Virus record (IMG/VR): IMGVR_UViG_3300032287_002642
Location: 1-21,957 of that record
Length of the DNA: 21,957 nucleotides
From: a virus
Reading direction: 5' to 3' (one strand)
Shown piece after piece: positions 6,236 through 12,180 of the stretch. Position numbers and translations under genes: made by a program. Below the pieces are notes generated by a model, which was not told where the DNA came from, made no database searches, and saw only the letters and a program-made list of their open reading frames with translations. How positions within the stretch are numbered: position 1 is the stretch's first letter; every line of letters starts with the position of its first letter.

Positions 6236-6876
6236 ACATTCCGCTTGTCCTTAGTGTTGCCGACCAAAAGCCATTTGGTGAAGTCGATGTCCTCGATCCG
6301 AAGGTTCGACCATAGCTGCGATGTGTTTGACGGGTTGCGTCGAAGCCACTCGTACGCTTCGTGAGCGCACAACTGGTGCTCGTGCTTCTTTCCAGCAGAG
6401 CTTCTCCAGTGAACGTATGGTCGCTGCGGAGTCTCGCGCTGCGTCATCACCCAGTCCGGAGATTCGTCGAACTCCCGTACTTCCATGCCGTAGCCGATGC
6501 CCGTCGTCGGCTGACGCACGAGCCCAACGCTTCGGCGCTCCCGGTTTAGATAGTCAATCGGATCTTCGTCGCCGTGCTTGAGAATGCAGCCGTCGAGGAT
6601 CGTCCGCTTCTCAGAGGAAGACTCGACTTTGCCAAGAATCTCCGCTCCGTCGAGCTTCCAACTCTCAATCCTGTTGTCGCCGTCGTGCGTGTGGACCGAA
6701 CACGAGACGCGATCCCACACGCTTACGCTCCTCATCACGCCTCCGAAGTCGGCGTAGATGCGGCACAGCCCGTGCTCGTCTCCGAGCACGATGGCGCACT
6801 GCACGGCCCGGCCGTCTTTTGAGCGATTCGGAGCCCCGATTCCAAGGACAATTCCGTTGATCGTGTCGCCCGCCAT
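6067..6876 (-). CDS. Hypothetical OB-like phage protein, tail overlaps HNH
   Basis: A 269-residue frame from an ATG at 6876 after GGAGGGT. Residues 1-75 look like a beta-barrel/OB-type unit (DTINGIVLGIGAPNRSKDGR, VSVWDRVSCSVHTHDGDNR) and residues 85-235 form a second region with RRSVGLVRQP and SNLRIEDIDFTKWLLVGNTKDKRNVWVVVHVHRL. I recall the combination of an N-terminal beta unit, a Ser-Val-Gly-Leu-Val motif and a C-terminal VGNxKDxRNxWxVVxVxRLKK ending from uncharacterised bacterial proteins, but cannot name it. The sense-looking protein stops making sense at the A8 tract; the last 40 or so residues read the HNH gene out of frame, so the original C-terminus was probably near RLKK. Confidence 0.62.
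   Translation of the reverse strand: MAGDTINGIVLGIGAPNRSKDGRAVQCAIVLGDEHGLCRIYADFGGVMRSVSVWDRVSCSVHTHDGDNRIESWKLDGAEILGKVESSSEKRTILDGCILKHGDEDPIDYLNRERRSVGLVRQPTTGIGYGMEVREFDESPDWVMTQRETPQRPYVHWRSSAGKKHEHQLCAHEAYEWLRRNPSNTSQLWSNLRIEDIDFTKWLLVGNTKDKRNVWVVVHVHRLKKTTQQPTLANCSISDGRPSGWPYLPREDIRARRVASTGQGQLFTT
6202..6208 (-). promoter_or_regulatory. Putative -1 frameshift heptamer A-AAA-AAA
   Basis: An A8 run on the coding strand lies in the upstream gene's frame as CTA AAA AAA ACA. A -1 slip moves reading into the HNH frame (AAA AAA AAC AAC CCA). This matches the X-XXY-YYZ rule for bacterial slippery sites. I see no obvious upstream Shine-Dalgarno-like stimulator other than AAGGA about 45 bases before, so the function is open. 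Confidence 0.4.
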
Positions 6877-6878
6877 AG

Positions 6879-7208
6879 TCACACCCTCCCCCCACCCACA
6901 ACCCGCCACTCCGTCTCGCCCCGCCTGGCGGCCGACATGACCTCCAGCCCCGTCCGCTCGACCTTGCCGAGCCGCTCGAGCCGCTTCATCCGGCGGATCA
7001 CCTGCTGATCCGTCATGCTGCCGATCCGAGCCGCCAGCTCCGTCTTGCCGGCCGGCCCTGCCGCCAGCGCCGCAAGGATCAGCCGTTCGTGTTCGTCAAC
7101 GGCAGCGGCCGTCATCGCCTGCCCGGCCGCGACCGAGGTCGGCGGATCGGTGCGACGAGCCGGAGCCGCGTCGAAGTCGATGTAGTGCTGCCCTTGGAAC
7201 GTGCTCAT
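6879..7208 (-). CDS. Winged-helix DNA-binding phage protein
   Basis: A 109-residue protein from an ATG at 7208 in a 4-base ATGA overlap with the upstream gene. It opens with FDAAPARRTDPPTSVAAG (residues 12-29), the TDPxTS motif common at the start of phage and prophage winged-helix proteins. It continues with DEHERLILAALAAGPAGKTELAARIG, TDQQVIRRMKRLERLGKVERTG (38-87), a typical winged helix whose recognition helix is QQVIRRMKRLERLG, and ends with a beta-wing (TEWRVVGGG). It is likely a transcriptional regulator or replication accessory factor of the early operon. Two bases separate it from the downstream gene. Confidence 0.74.
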   Translation of the reverse strand: MSTFQGQHYIDFDAAPARRTDPPTSVAAGQAMTAAAVDEHERLILAALAAGPAGKTELAARIGSMTDQQVIRRMKRLERLGKVERTGLEVMSAARRGETEWRVVGGGRV

Positions 7209-7561
7209 GTCGCCACCAGCCCTTCCGCCTCGACGAGCTGCCGGCACCTAAAAAGAACGGCGTCCTTCGCCCCGGCCCGGTCTTCCGCATCGTCAGACGC
7301 TCGCCACCGGTCGACGGCGGCCGAGAGCATGAGGATGTAGTCGTCACGCCTTGAGGTGAGCGTCTCGACGAGCAGATCCCCATTGCTGCCACGCTGCACA
7401 CCGCGGAGCATCGTGCGAGCGACCCGGCGTCGCTCGGCGGTGTACGCCGACGTGCAGGATCTGCACCAGGCGGTGCGCCCGTCCTTGGATCGTCGGTTGA
7501 CCGAGAACGAGCCCGCGGGCTTCGTCTCGCCGCACCGCCTGCACCGCTTCGCCTCTTCCAT
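7205..7561 (-). CDS. Zinc-ribbon phage protein
   Basis: A 118-residue protein from an ATG at 7561 behind an excellent AAGGAGGAGACGC site. Residues 7-36 hold CRRCGETKPAGSF...WCRSC, a four-Cys zinc ribbon (Cys7, Cys10, Cys33, Cys36) of the type found at the N-terminus of phage HNH or zinc-finger proteins, but no HNH core follows here. The remainder is charged helix, ending with LFRCRQLVEAEGL. Its ribosome site lies directly after the large nested hairpin at 7581-7661, so its expression could be attenuated relative to the upstream gene. Function: nucleic-acid binding by inference. Confidence 0.7.
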   Translation of the reverse strand: MEEAKRCRRCGETKPAGSFSVNRRSKDGRTAWCRSCTSAYTAERRRVARTMLRGVQRGSNGDLLVETLTSRRDDYILMLSAAVDRWRASDDAEDRAGAKDAVLFRCRQLVEAEGLVAT

Positions 7562-7580
7562 GCGTCTCCTCCTTGAAAAC

Positions 7581-7661
7581 CCCGACGGCGGGCGGTTTTT
7601 CCGCGACCGGCCCGAGCCCCGAATTGGTTCGGGGTGTGGGTTAGTCCCGCCCGCCGCCGGG
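7581..7661 (-). terminator. Nested hairpin / attenuator before zinc-ribbon gene
   Basis: Bases 7647-7661 pair with 7581-7595 over 15 positions. The single deviation is a G-U wobble in the leftward RNA but an A-C mismatch in the rightward RNA, so the structure fits leftward transcription. Inside is a perfect hairpin CCCCGAA-TTGG-TTCGGGG (7617-7634). The stem is followed by GGGGTTTTC and then the Shine-Dalgarno of the next gene. It fills nearly the whole gap between two genes and looks like a terminator or attenuator, or a structured RNA. Confidence 0.5.
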
Positions 7662-7662
7662 T

Positions 7663-7866
7663 TTATTTGTCTCGCTTCGGCATCGGCACCGTCTGCACGT
7701 GCCGCAACACCTTGCGCATCCGCTTCCCTGTCCACTGTTCGTCAACAACGTGCTGGTACAGCCGCGATCCGTCCGTCCACACCATGCACTCGGCGTCGAG
7801 ATCCCACGGCACCCTCTTCCCGTCGAGCGGGCCTCCGAGCACTTCGATAACGACCAGGCGTGCCAT
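7663..7866 (-). CDS. Small phage protein with GGPLDGK motif
   Basis: A 67-residue protein from an ATG at 7866 with GGAG five bases upstream. VIEVLGGPLDGKRVPW at residues 7-22 is the conserved opening of a family of small phage proteins of unknown function, usually 60-90 residues, followed by a beta-rich middle (MVWTDGSRLYQHVV) and a basic C-terminus (VLRHVQTVPMPKRDK). The Leu-Gly-Gly-Pro-Leu-Asp-Gly motif suggests a small folded barrel. It is separated from the HNH gene upstream by 198 bases without a convincing gene. Confidence 0.72.
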   Translation of the reverse strand: MARLVVIEVLGGPLDGKRVPWDLDAECMVWTDGSRLYQHVVDEQWTGKRMRKVLRHVQTVPMPKRDK

Positions 7867-8064
7867 GCGAACTCCGTTTCTGATCCCACCCTGCCGCGTC
7901 GAACGGCATCCGGCCCGACTCCGAGGTGGTTGTCGTGGCAGCCTGCGGGAAATGTTCGCTGCCCCACGATCGCCGGCGATTGCGGGCAAGTTTCCGCTCG
8001 CTCATCCGGCTGACGAGCCCATTCCGCTTCCGTGTTCAGCGGGGCCAGGGCGGGCCGGGTAGAC
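7867..8064. other. 198-base gap without convincing gene
   Basis: All frames on the minus strand are open here, but none has a ribosome site, normal composition or a sensible end: the best candidate starts at 8005 and runs 120 bases into the GGPLDG gene. GC is high and I see no strong hairpin or promoter consensus. It may carry regulatory sequence. Confidence 0.5.
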
Positions 8065-8496
8065 CTAAGCTGACTCCTGCACGATGTAGTTACCGTGGTG
8101 CATGAGATGATGCACTCGGCAAAACCACCGCACATCGAGCGGCCGTGAATAATCTTCGTGATGGGCCTCTGACTGCATGGTGCCGCACACCTCGCACGGC
8201 TTCCGAATCAGAGTTCCACGACGGATCGCGTTACCAACCGCGATTCGTGCCGCCCTCTTCTCTGGGTGTGCCGCGTTTTGCTTCTTGAGGCTCGCGTGAA
8301 CAGACTCACGACGGCGAAGCGTGTCGAAGCGCTCGCGGTCGTACTGCCTGTAATACTCCAGCTTCTGCCGTCGGTTCTTCACCGCATCCGTGCGACAGCA
8401 CGCCTTGCACTTGTTGAGGTGCCCGTCGAACATCATCGGATGACGATAGAACTCTTCGATTGGCTTAAGCTCTCGGCAACGGATGCAGTTCTTCAT
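8065..8496 (-). CDS. HNH endonuclease with N-terminal zinc ribbon
   Basis: A 143-residue protein from an ATG at 8496, after GGGAGGG, in an ATGA overlap with the SSB-like gene. Residues 4-33 are a zinc ribbon (CIRCRELKPIEEF, then KCKACC). A basic linker with Tyr/Arg-rich helices follows. Residues 101-134 form the nuclease-like region: CEVCG (Cys101, Cys104), EAHHEDYSRPL (His112-His113, Asp115), then WFCRVHHLMHHG. This is the layout of a large phage HNH family; the HHEDYSRPLDV stretch is particularly characteristic. It is the second of three HNH proteins in this operon. DNA cleavage is inferred, and a zinc-finger DNA-binding role without cleavage is possible. Confidence 0.8.
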   Translation of the reverse strand: MKNCIRCRELKPIEEFYRHPMMFDGHLNKCKACCRTDAVKNRRQKLEYYRQYDRERFDTLRRRESVHASLKKQNAAHPEKRAARIAVGNAIRRGTLIRKPCEVCGTMQSEAHHEDYSRPLDVRWFCRVHHLMHHGNYIVQESA

Positions 8497-9044
8497 GCCA
8501 GCCCTCCCATCGACGCCACCGCCAGGGCGAGCGGGAGCATCCACATGAACGGAATATCGTCCCCGCCGCCGGCCTCGTCGCCTCGAGCGGCGGCGACCTT
8601 CGCCGCCGGCGTCCTTGCGGCTGGCTTCTTCTCCGGTGCGGCGGCGATCGCCGGCAGATAGTCGTTGACGAACACTCGCGTCTTACCGCTCCGCAGCGTG
8701 ACCTGCTTCGTCGTCACCTTCAGTTCCATGCCGACAAGCTCCGACGGATCGGCGTCGGCCCATGCGTCCGGCGTGAACCCGAGAGCCGTCGCCAGGAGCC
8801 CGGCCTGCGCCCGGTCCTTCGCCGACGATCCAAGCGACACCCACACGAACCCGTACGAGCCGTTCGGGGCCAGCGTGAGGTGCAGGAAGTCGCCGGGGTT
8901 GTTCTCGGCGAACTTGTGCGGCCCCTCGCTCGCCTCCTTGATCGTCACGCCGTGAGTGCCGTCCGGCAGCATCTCGCGTTCGCCGGCCGGCGCACCGCCA
9001 GCCGTCGCCGCGTCGAACCCGTCATCGAAGTTGTGAACCCTCAT
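8493..9044 (-). CDS. SSB-like single-strand DNA-binding protein (DUF669-like)
   Basis: A 183-residue protein overlapping both neighbours by 4 bases. It begins with VHNFDDGFD and LPDGTHGVTIKEA, continues with FLHLTLAPNGSYGFVWVSLGSS, ALGFTPDAWADADPSELVG, and KVTTKQVTLRSGKTRVFVNDYL, which matches phage OB-fold DUF669/SSB-type proteins that pair with RecT recombinases. After a basic Ala/Pro linker it carries DDIPF (162-166), the tip by which SSB recruits partner proteins. Unusually, 17 further hydrophobic residues (MWMLPLALAVASMGGLA) follow that tip. The order RecT then SSB-like protein in the same operon supports a strand-annealing module. Confidence 0.7.
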   Translation of the reverse strand: MRVHNFDDGFDAATAGGAPAGEREMLPDGTHGVTIKEASEGPHKFAENNPGDFLHLTLAPNGSYGFVWVSLGSSAKDRAQAGLLATALGFTPDAWADADPSELVGMELKVTTKQVTLRSGKTRVFVNDYLPAIAAAPEKKPAARTPAAKVAAARGDEAGGGDDIPFMWMLPLALAVASMGGLA

Positions 9045-9280
9045 CGCCCCTCCCCTGTCTGAATGTCCGGTCGAAAGTCCTGCCCGACACGGACGATCCG
9101 GTCGGCGTCACCATTCAAGATGTCCCGCGTGATCTCCAAGAATCGGGCATGACTCATCTGCCCTGTTCTCGTCAGCGGTACGAGGTCGGCGATCTTCAGG
9201 AACTGCCGCTCCTGCTCTGCCGAGCGGTCTCTCTGCCTCTTCGCCTGGAGGTCGCGTCGGATTCCGTCACGAAAGCTCAT
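9041..9280 (-). CDS. Hypothetical basic helical protein
   Basis: A 79-residue protein from an ATG at 9280 behind AAGGAGGGGCA, overlapping the next gene by 4 bases. The N-terminal half is a basic helix (FRDGIRRDLQAKRQRDRSAEQERQFL), and the C-terminal half contains TRTGQMSHARFLEITRDIL, which reads as a helix pair. No family is recognised. Position between RecT-proximal genes and the SSB-like gene suggests a small recombination or replication accessory protein, on context only. Confidence 0.62.
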   Translation of the reverse strand: MSFRDGIRRDLQAKRQRDRSAEQERQFLKIADLVPLTRTGQMSHARFLEITRDILNGDADRIVRVGQDFRPDIQTGEGR

Positions 9281-9555
9281 TGCCCCTCCTTCATTTCGTT
9301 GGCCTGAACAATCGCCCGCTCCGCCGACATCAACGCTTGCGACAAGTTCTGCGGCGTCGCACTCGCACCGGGCCGACGCCATTCCGCAATCGCCAGCCGG
9401 AGGTACTCGAGGAGCAGCGGCCCGTACTCACGAGCCTTGTCCTCTGACATGCCAGCCGGTGGCGCGGTGCGAACCGGAACGCTGTGGACCCGGTCACGCA
9501 CGTGCTCGGCCTGCATCAGCACCCGAGCAACGATCGTCGGTAGCGCGTCGCTCAT
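9277..9555 (-). CDS. Hypothetical small phage protein
   Basis: A 92-residue protein from an ATG at 9555 whose A is shared with the upstream stop (TGATG), and whose own stop forms ATGA with the next gene. The sequence is mostly helical: IVARVLMQAEHVRDRVHS, KAREYGPLLLEYLRLAIAEW, NLSQALMSAERAIVQANEM. Not recognised. Composition and codon use match the operon. The helical bundle pattern suggests a small scaffold or DNA-replication accessory factor, but this is a guess. Confidence 0.62.
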   Translation of the reverse strand: MSDALPTIVARVLMQAEHVRDRVHSVPVRTAPPAGMSEDKAREYGPLLLEYLRLAIAEWRRPGASATPQNLSQALMSAERAIVQANEMKEGQ

Positions 9556-9800
9556 CAGCGGCCTCCTGCTCTGATTCGCCATGCCTGGGCCTGGAGCACC
9601 TGCGACATCGCCTCGATCTTGGCCGCCGCGTCCTCTCGTGCCGCGGCCTCCGTCTCGTGCCACCCATCACCGCCGTACAAGCTGTCGCCAACTGAGGCGT
9701 ACAACTTGCCGTGCACGTCCACAGCCTCGGCGGTGCTGAAATGCACGAACACGCCATCGGACCTGATCTGTTCGTAAACGTCTGCCCGGTGAAGCCTCAT
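9555..9800 (-). CDS. Hypothetical small protein
   Basis: An 81-residue protein starting in a 4-base overlap with recT. The first half is beta-rich (DVYEQIRSDGVFVHFSTAEAV, KLYASVGDSLYGGDGWH) and the second half is one long Ala-rich helix (EAAAREDAAAKIEAMSQVLQ). No domain recognised. The tight coupling to RecT on one side and a TGATG junction on the other makes it a real operon member, possibly a RecT accessory protein. Confidence 0.62.
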   Translation of the reverse strand: MRLHRADVYEQIRSDGVFVHFSTAEAVDVHGKLYASVGDSLYGGDGWHETEAAAREDAAAKIEAMSQVLQAQAWRIRAGGR

Positions 9801-10534
9801 GCCGTCACCTCGCTTTCGATCGCGGCGTGCCGTTCGTTGATCGCGGCGTCGAGCTGCTCCCGCTGGGCGGGAGATAACCGGCCGTTACTCACCGCCTGGT
9901 CGGCGTCGTCACCGATCCGGCCCAGATCATCGACCGTCACCGCCTGGGCGACGCGGTCCCGCCAGCCGGGACGCTTGGCCGGCTCGGCGGCCTTCGGCGT
10001 CGGCATCGCGTCCCGCAGCTCGTCCGGGTCGTAGTTCCCGACCGCACCGGCCCAGCCGATGCCCTTTAGCGCCGCCGTGATGCACCGGCTGCGGATCATC
10101 GCCCTCGGAAACTTGCTGTGGTTGCCGCCCGTGAGCCCGGCCTTCTTCGAGTCTTCGGCCGTCCATGTCTCAGAGTGCTTGTCACCGTTCGGGTGCGTCA
10201 GGTGCAGCACGGCCCGCGTGTCGTCGAGCGTCTCAAACTCAGCCCGGCCGCCGGACTCCTTGAAACGGGCCAACTGGCTGTCGGCCTTCTCGACGACGTT
10301 GCCTTTGATGATCTGGAGCGAGCGGATCGCCCTCATCGGCGGGATGCCCATCTCCCGGCCCGTCAGGACGATGGCGGCAAACTGCTCGCCTGTCCTGATG
10401 TGGTCGGGCAGGAATCCGGTCTTCACCATCTGCGAGCCGGCTTGCACCAGCTCAAAAAAGTTGAAGGACTCCGTCGCCTCGCGGACGGCCACTTCGCCGC
10501 CTCGCACTTCCGTCGTGATCTCGTTTTCCGCCAT
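9797..10534 (-). CDS. recT: RecT-family single-strand annealing protein
   Basis: A 245-residue protein from an ATG at 10534 after GAGGAGGAATTAGGG. Hallmarks of phage RecT-type annealing proteins appear in order: FFELVQAGSQMVKTGFLPDHI, AAIVLTGREMGIPPMRAIRSL and IIKGNVVEKADSQLARFKES, then SETWTAEDSKKAGLTG, NHSKFPRAMIRSRCITAALK and YDPDEL. These correspond to the family's conserved lipid-like 'Gly-x-Glu-x-Gly-Ile-x-Pro-Met' and 'Trp-Thr-x-Glu-Asp-x-x-Lys-Ala-Gly-Leu' blocks. It promotes annealing of complementary single strands during phage recombination. Length is slightly short of the usual 260-330. No RecE-type exonuclease is next to it; the resolvase-like nuclease is far downstream. Confidence 0.85.
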   Translation of the reverse strand: MAENEITTEVRGGEVAVREATESFNFFELVQAGSQMVKTGFLPDHIRTGEQFAAIVLTGREMGIPPMRAIRSLQIIKGNVVEKADSQLARFKESGGRAEFETLDDTRAVLHLTHPNGDKHSETWTAEDSKKAGLTGGNHSKFPRAMIRSRCITAALKGIGWAGAVGNYDPDELRDAMPTPKAAEPAKRPGWRDRVAQAVTVDDLGRIGDDADQAVSNGRLSPAQREQLDAAINERHAAIESEVTA

Positions 10535-10536
10535 CC

Positions 10537-11040
10537 CTAATTCCTCCTCGCGTCTCGATCAGTGTGCAACGCCTGGAAACGCTCCTGGCGTCGTGCCATC
10601 TCTGCGACCTTCTCCGGCGTCCCCGGTAGAGCCGCGGTCGCAACCGGCTCTACCGCTGCCTCGATCTCCCGGCCGACGCCTTGGAGCTGGCAGATCGACT
10701 CGACGATCGTGTCGAGAAGAATCCGCGGGTCTCCTGCGAGCGCCGCCTCCACGTAGCAATCACCAGCCAATGACCGGCCCCCGGCTCGCCGGGGATCGGC
10801 GTAGAGGTTGCCCGTGTGTGTGAGCCGGGCCTGCACCCGTCGCACCTCACGAAGCCACGCCACGATTCGTGGACGCACCTCCGACCGAATCCGAACCCGC
10901 TTCGCACCCTTCGTCTCCGGGTGCCGCTGCTTCTTCTTCCGACAGAGCCGCACGGCGGGCCGACGTGATCCGGCGGCAGCACGACGCGCCGGCAATCGCC
11001 AGAACGTCCGCTGCACGTGGATCACGCCTTCGCCTGCCAT
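10537..11040 (-). CDS. Hypothetical basic protein upstream of recT
   Basis: A 167-residue protein from an ATG at 11040 behind GGAGGGG and ending two bases before recT. The first 60 residues are strongly basic (RTFWRLPARRAAAG, RLCRKKKQRHPETKG), then helical segments follow (RPRIVAWLREVRRVQARL, DPRILLDTIVESICQL, EIEAAVEPVATAALPG, KVAEMARRQERFQALH). I do not recognise a family. Basicity and the tight link to recT suggest nucleic-acid binding. A small hairpin (11060-11080) sits just before its ribosome site. Confidence 0.6.
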   Translation of the reverse strand: MAGEGVIHVQRTFWRLPARRAAAGSRRPAVRLCRKKKQRHPETKGAKRVRIRSEVRPRIVAWLREVRRVQARLTHTGNLYADPRRAGGRSLAGDCYVEAALAGDPRILLDTIVESICQLQGVGREIEAAVEPVATAALPGTPEKVAEMARRQERFQALHTDRDARRN

Positions 11041-11059
11041 GCCGCCCCTCCGTGAACCC

Positions 11060-11080
11060 GTCGGCGGTTCCACCGCCGAC
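11060..11080 (-). promoter_or_regulatory. Leader hairpin before basic protein gene
   Basis: GTCGGCGG and CCGCCGAC form an 8-bp stem around a 5-base loop, ending about 10 bases before the Shine-Dalgarno of the 10537-11040 gene. The flanking 109-base gap holds no gene. No T tract follows, so it may set mRNA stability or translation rather than termination. Confidence 0.35.
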
Positions 11081-11149
11081 GGTCGCCGTCCCTGTCACAC
11101 CCGCTCCGCGGGCTCCTGGCCGGTGGCGTCCTGCCCCGGCCCGTCCGTG

Positions 11150-11422
11150 TCAGCAGTCCGTCGGATCTGCGAGCAGGCAGTCCATCGGCAGCCCCGTCGG
11201 CGACGGCTCGTGGATGTGTTCCGGCTTCACGCCGAGCCACCCGCCGTCGATCTCCACGCAGATCCCATCGCCGAAGTCCTCGAGGACGCGCCCGGAGAAC
11301 TTCTTGCCGAAGCACTCGCCGCGAACCCACTGCCCCTCCTCGAACCGAGGACGGCCGTAGGTCTCCTGCATCCCCGCGATCGCTCCTGCCGCTTCCGCAT
11401 CACCGGCCATGACATTCGCCAT
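11150..11422 (-). CDS. Hypothetical small beta-rich protein
   Basis: A 90-residue protein starting at an ATG at 11422 behind AGGAGCAGGAA, overlapping the end of the CsrA gene by 23 bases. The core RPRFEEGQWVRGECFGKKFSG, then VLEDFGDGICVEIDGGWLGVK, reads as an SH3-like small barrel of five strands. Ends with a Cys-containing tail (MDCLLADPTDC). Family not recognised. Translation is probably coupled to csrA. Confidence 0.62.
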   Translation of the reverse strand: MANVMAGDAEAAGAIAGMQETYGRPRFEEGQWVRGECFGKKFSGRVLEDFGDGICVEIDGGWLGVKPEHIHEPSPTGLPMDCLLADPTDC

Positions 11423-11615
11423 TGGATTCCTGCTCCTGTGCTTCGAGCCGTCGAAACAGCTCCGTCCTGTAGATCGCCTGATCGTGGTTCGCCACGATCT
11501 CTAAACGCACTCGATCGCCTCGCAAGCTGTGGACACGAACGACAACGTCATCTGCTGGACAATCACCGGGGAGGGTGATGGACTGACCTTCTCGACGGTC
11601 GAGTCGGAGTGGCAT
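11400..11615 (-). CDS. csrA: CsrA-family post-transcriptional regulator
   Basis: A 71-residue protein aligning along its length with CsrA: an opening L-R-L-D-R-R-E-G-Q-S-I (compare the usual LxLSRKxGESI), then DDVVVRVHSLRGDRVRLEI, then DQAIYRTELFRRLE, where Arg50 of YRTEL matches the RNA-binding Arg in the family's HREEI motif. CsrA dimers bind GGA motifs in mRNA leaders and alter translation or stability. The first 115 bases overlap the end of the HTH gene in a different frame, an exceptionally long overlap. Phage-borne CsrA proteins are known but uncommon. The AAAGG site upstream is modest. A role in host or early-operon mRNA control is inferred. Confidence 0.8.
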   Translation of the reverse strand: MPLRLDRREGQSITLPGDCPADDVVVRVHSLRGDRVRLEIVANHDQAIYRTELFRRLEAQEQESNGECHGR

Positions 11616-11959
11616 TGCTGCTTGGCCTTTCGCTTGTCGTCGTATCGCCGTTGAATCTCACGCCGGTGTCGCTGCCGGTACTCGACGGTGCGGCTGCTCG
11701 GTCGTGCCGTGCATCCGTGTTCCGCGAGTTGCCGAAGCTCCGGCGTCCATCCCCGTTGAATCTCTTTCGCCCGCTTCCGGATCGTGCTCTGCACAGGGTC
11801 TTTCGGAGTCGGCAAACCCGTCCGAACCGACCACTCGTGCCACACCAGATCCACCGATTCGCCGACCACCCACGCCGTCGATCGGATCGACAGCCCTACC
11901 CCTAGGCAGATGTCAATCAGGTCGTGATCGACTCGCCCCTCTCCACCGTTCGTCTGCAT
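11501..11959 (-). CDS. Helix-turn-helix protein, first gene of early operon
   Basis: A 152-residue protein. I choose the ATG at 11959 because AGGGGA lies seven bases before it; the ATG at 11965 touches that site. Residues 12-45 (VDHDLIDICLGVGLSIRSTAWVV...) look like a homeodomain-like or sigma-4-like helix-turn-helix, and TIRKRAKEIQRGWTPELRQLAEHG continues as further helices, followed by a basic C-terminal tail. It is the first gene after a leader of about 190 bases that carries operator-like repeats. A candidate regulator of its own promoter. The last 38 codons overlap csrA, so the tail may be of little functional weight. Confidence 0.68.
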   Translation of the reverse strand: MQTNGGEGRVDHDLIDICLGVGLSIRSTAWVVGESVDLVWHEWSVRTGLPTPKDPVQSTIRKRAKEIQRGWTPELRQLAEHGCTARPSSRTVEYRQRHRREIQRRYDDKRKAKQQCHSDSTVEKVSPSPSPVIVQQMTLSFVSTACEAIECV

Positions 11960-12061
11960 CTCCATTCCCCTAACGTGTACGCCCGTTCACTTAGTTGGGA
12001 TTTAGCCTACCCACGATTTGCAGCGGGTCATCCCCCGAAAACCACGGGCGAAACGGGCGTC

Positions 12062-12174
12062 CTTGCCAAGGTGTCCAGCAAGGTTACGTAGCGAACCTTG
12101 CGTCGAAACCAAACGCCCGAGGAGTTTCAATCCCCGAGCGTTTGAGCAAGGTAAAGTCAGCTACCGAACCTTGT
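12062..12174. repeat. Six CAAGG/CCTTG repeats (operator or att arm sites)
   Basis: The pentamer occurs as CCTTG at 12062, 12097 and 12170 and as CAAGG at 12068, 12080 and 12148. It forms three inverted pairs with inner spacings of 1, 12 and 17 bases. In two pairs the flanks are also shared: GCAAGGT on one side and CGAACCTTG on the other. The outermost pair exactly covers a TTGACA promoter. The pattern suggests repeated sites for one DNA-binding protein. Confidence 0.6.
12111..12145. other. 14-7-14 inverted repeat: attP core candidate or leader hairpin
   Basis: Two 14-base arms (CAAACGCCCGAGGA and TCCCCGAGCGTTTG) flank GTTTCAA. A 7-base centre between imperfect inverted arms is the geometry of a tyrosine-recombinase core site, and CAAGG repeats lie on both sides. 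Alternatively, both arm differences become G-U pairs in the leftward RNA but C-A mismatches in the rightward RNA, so a 14-bp leader hairpin in the early transcript is equally supported. It lies between the excisionase-like gene and the early operon. Confidence 0.45.
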
Positions 12175-12178
12175 CAAC
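12150..12178 (-). promoter_or_regulatory. Putative leftward early promoter with operator
   Basis: A perfect -35 TTGACA (12173-12178) is followed after 17-18 bases by a weak -10 (TTACCT or TACCTT, 12149-12155). The inverted CAAGG...CCTTG pair covers both hexamers, so a bound repressor would block it. It would drive the HTH-csrA-recT operon with a leader of about 190 bases. The weak -10 suggests a need for activation or a different sigma preference. Confidence 0.38.
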
Positions 12179-12180
12179 AG

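Noticed and set aside
7742-8005. 87-residue minus-strand frame upstream of the GGPLDG gene
   Set aside because: No ribosome site, runs 125 bases into a recognisable gene in another frame, and composition resembles random high-GC coding.
12150-12155. A confident -10 box for the early promoter
   Set aside because: TTACCT/TACCTT match the consensus poorly; I keep the promoter only as a low-confidence call based on the perfect TTGACA and the operator pair.
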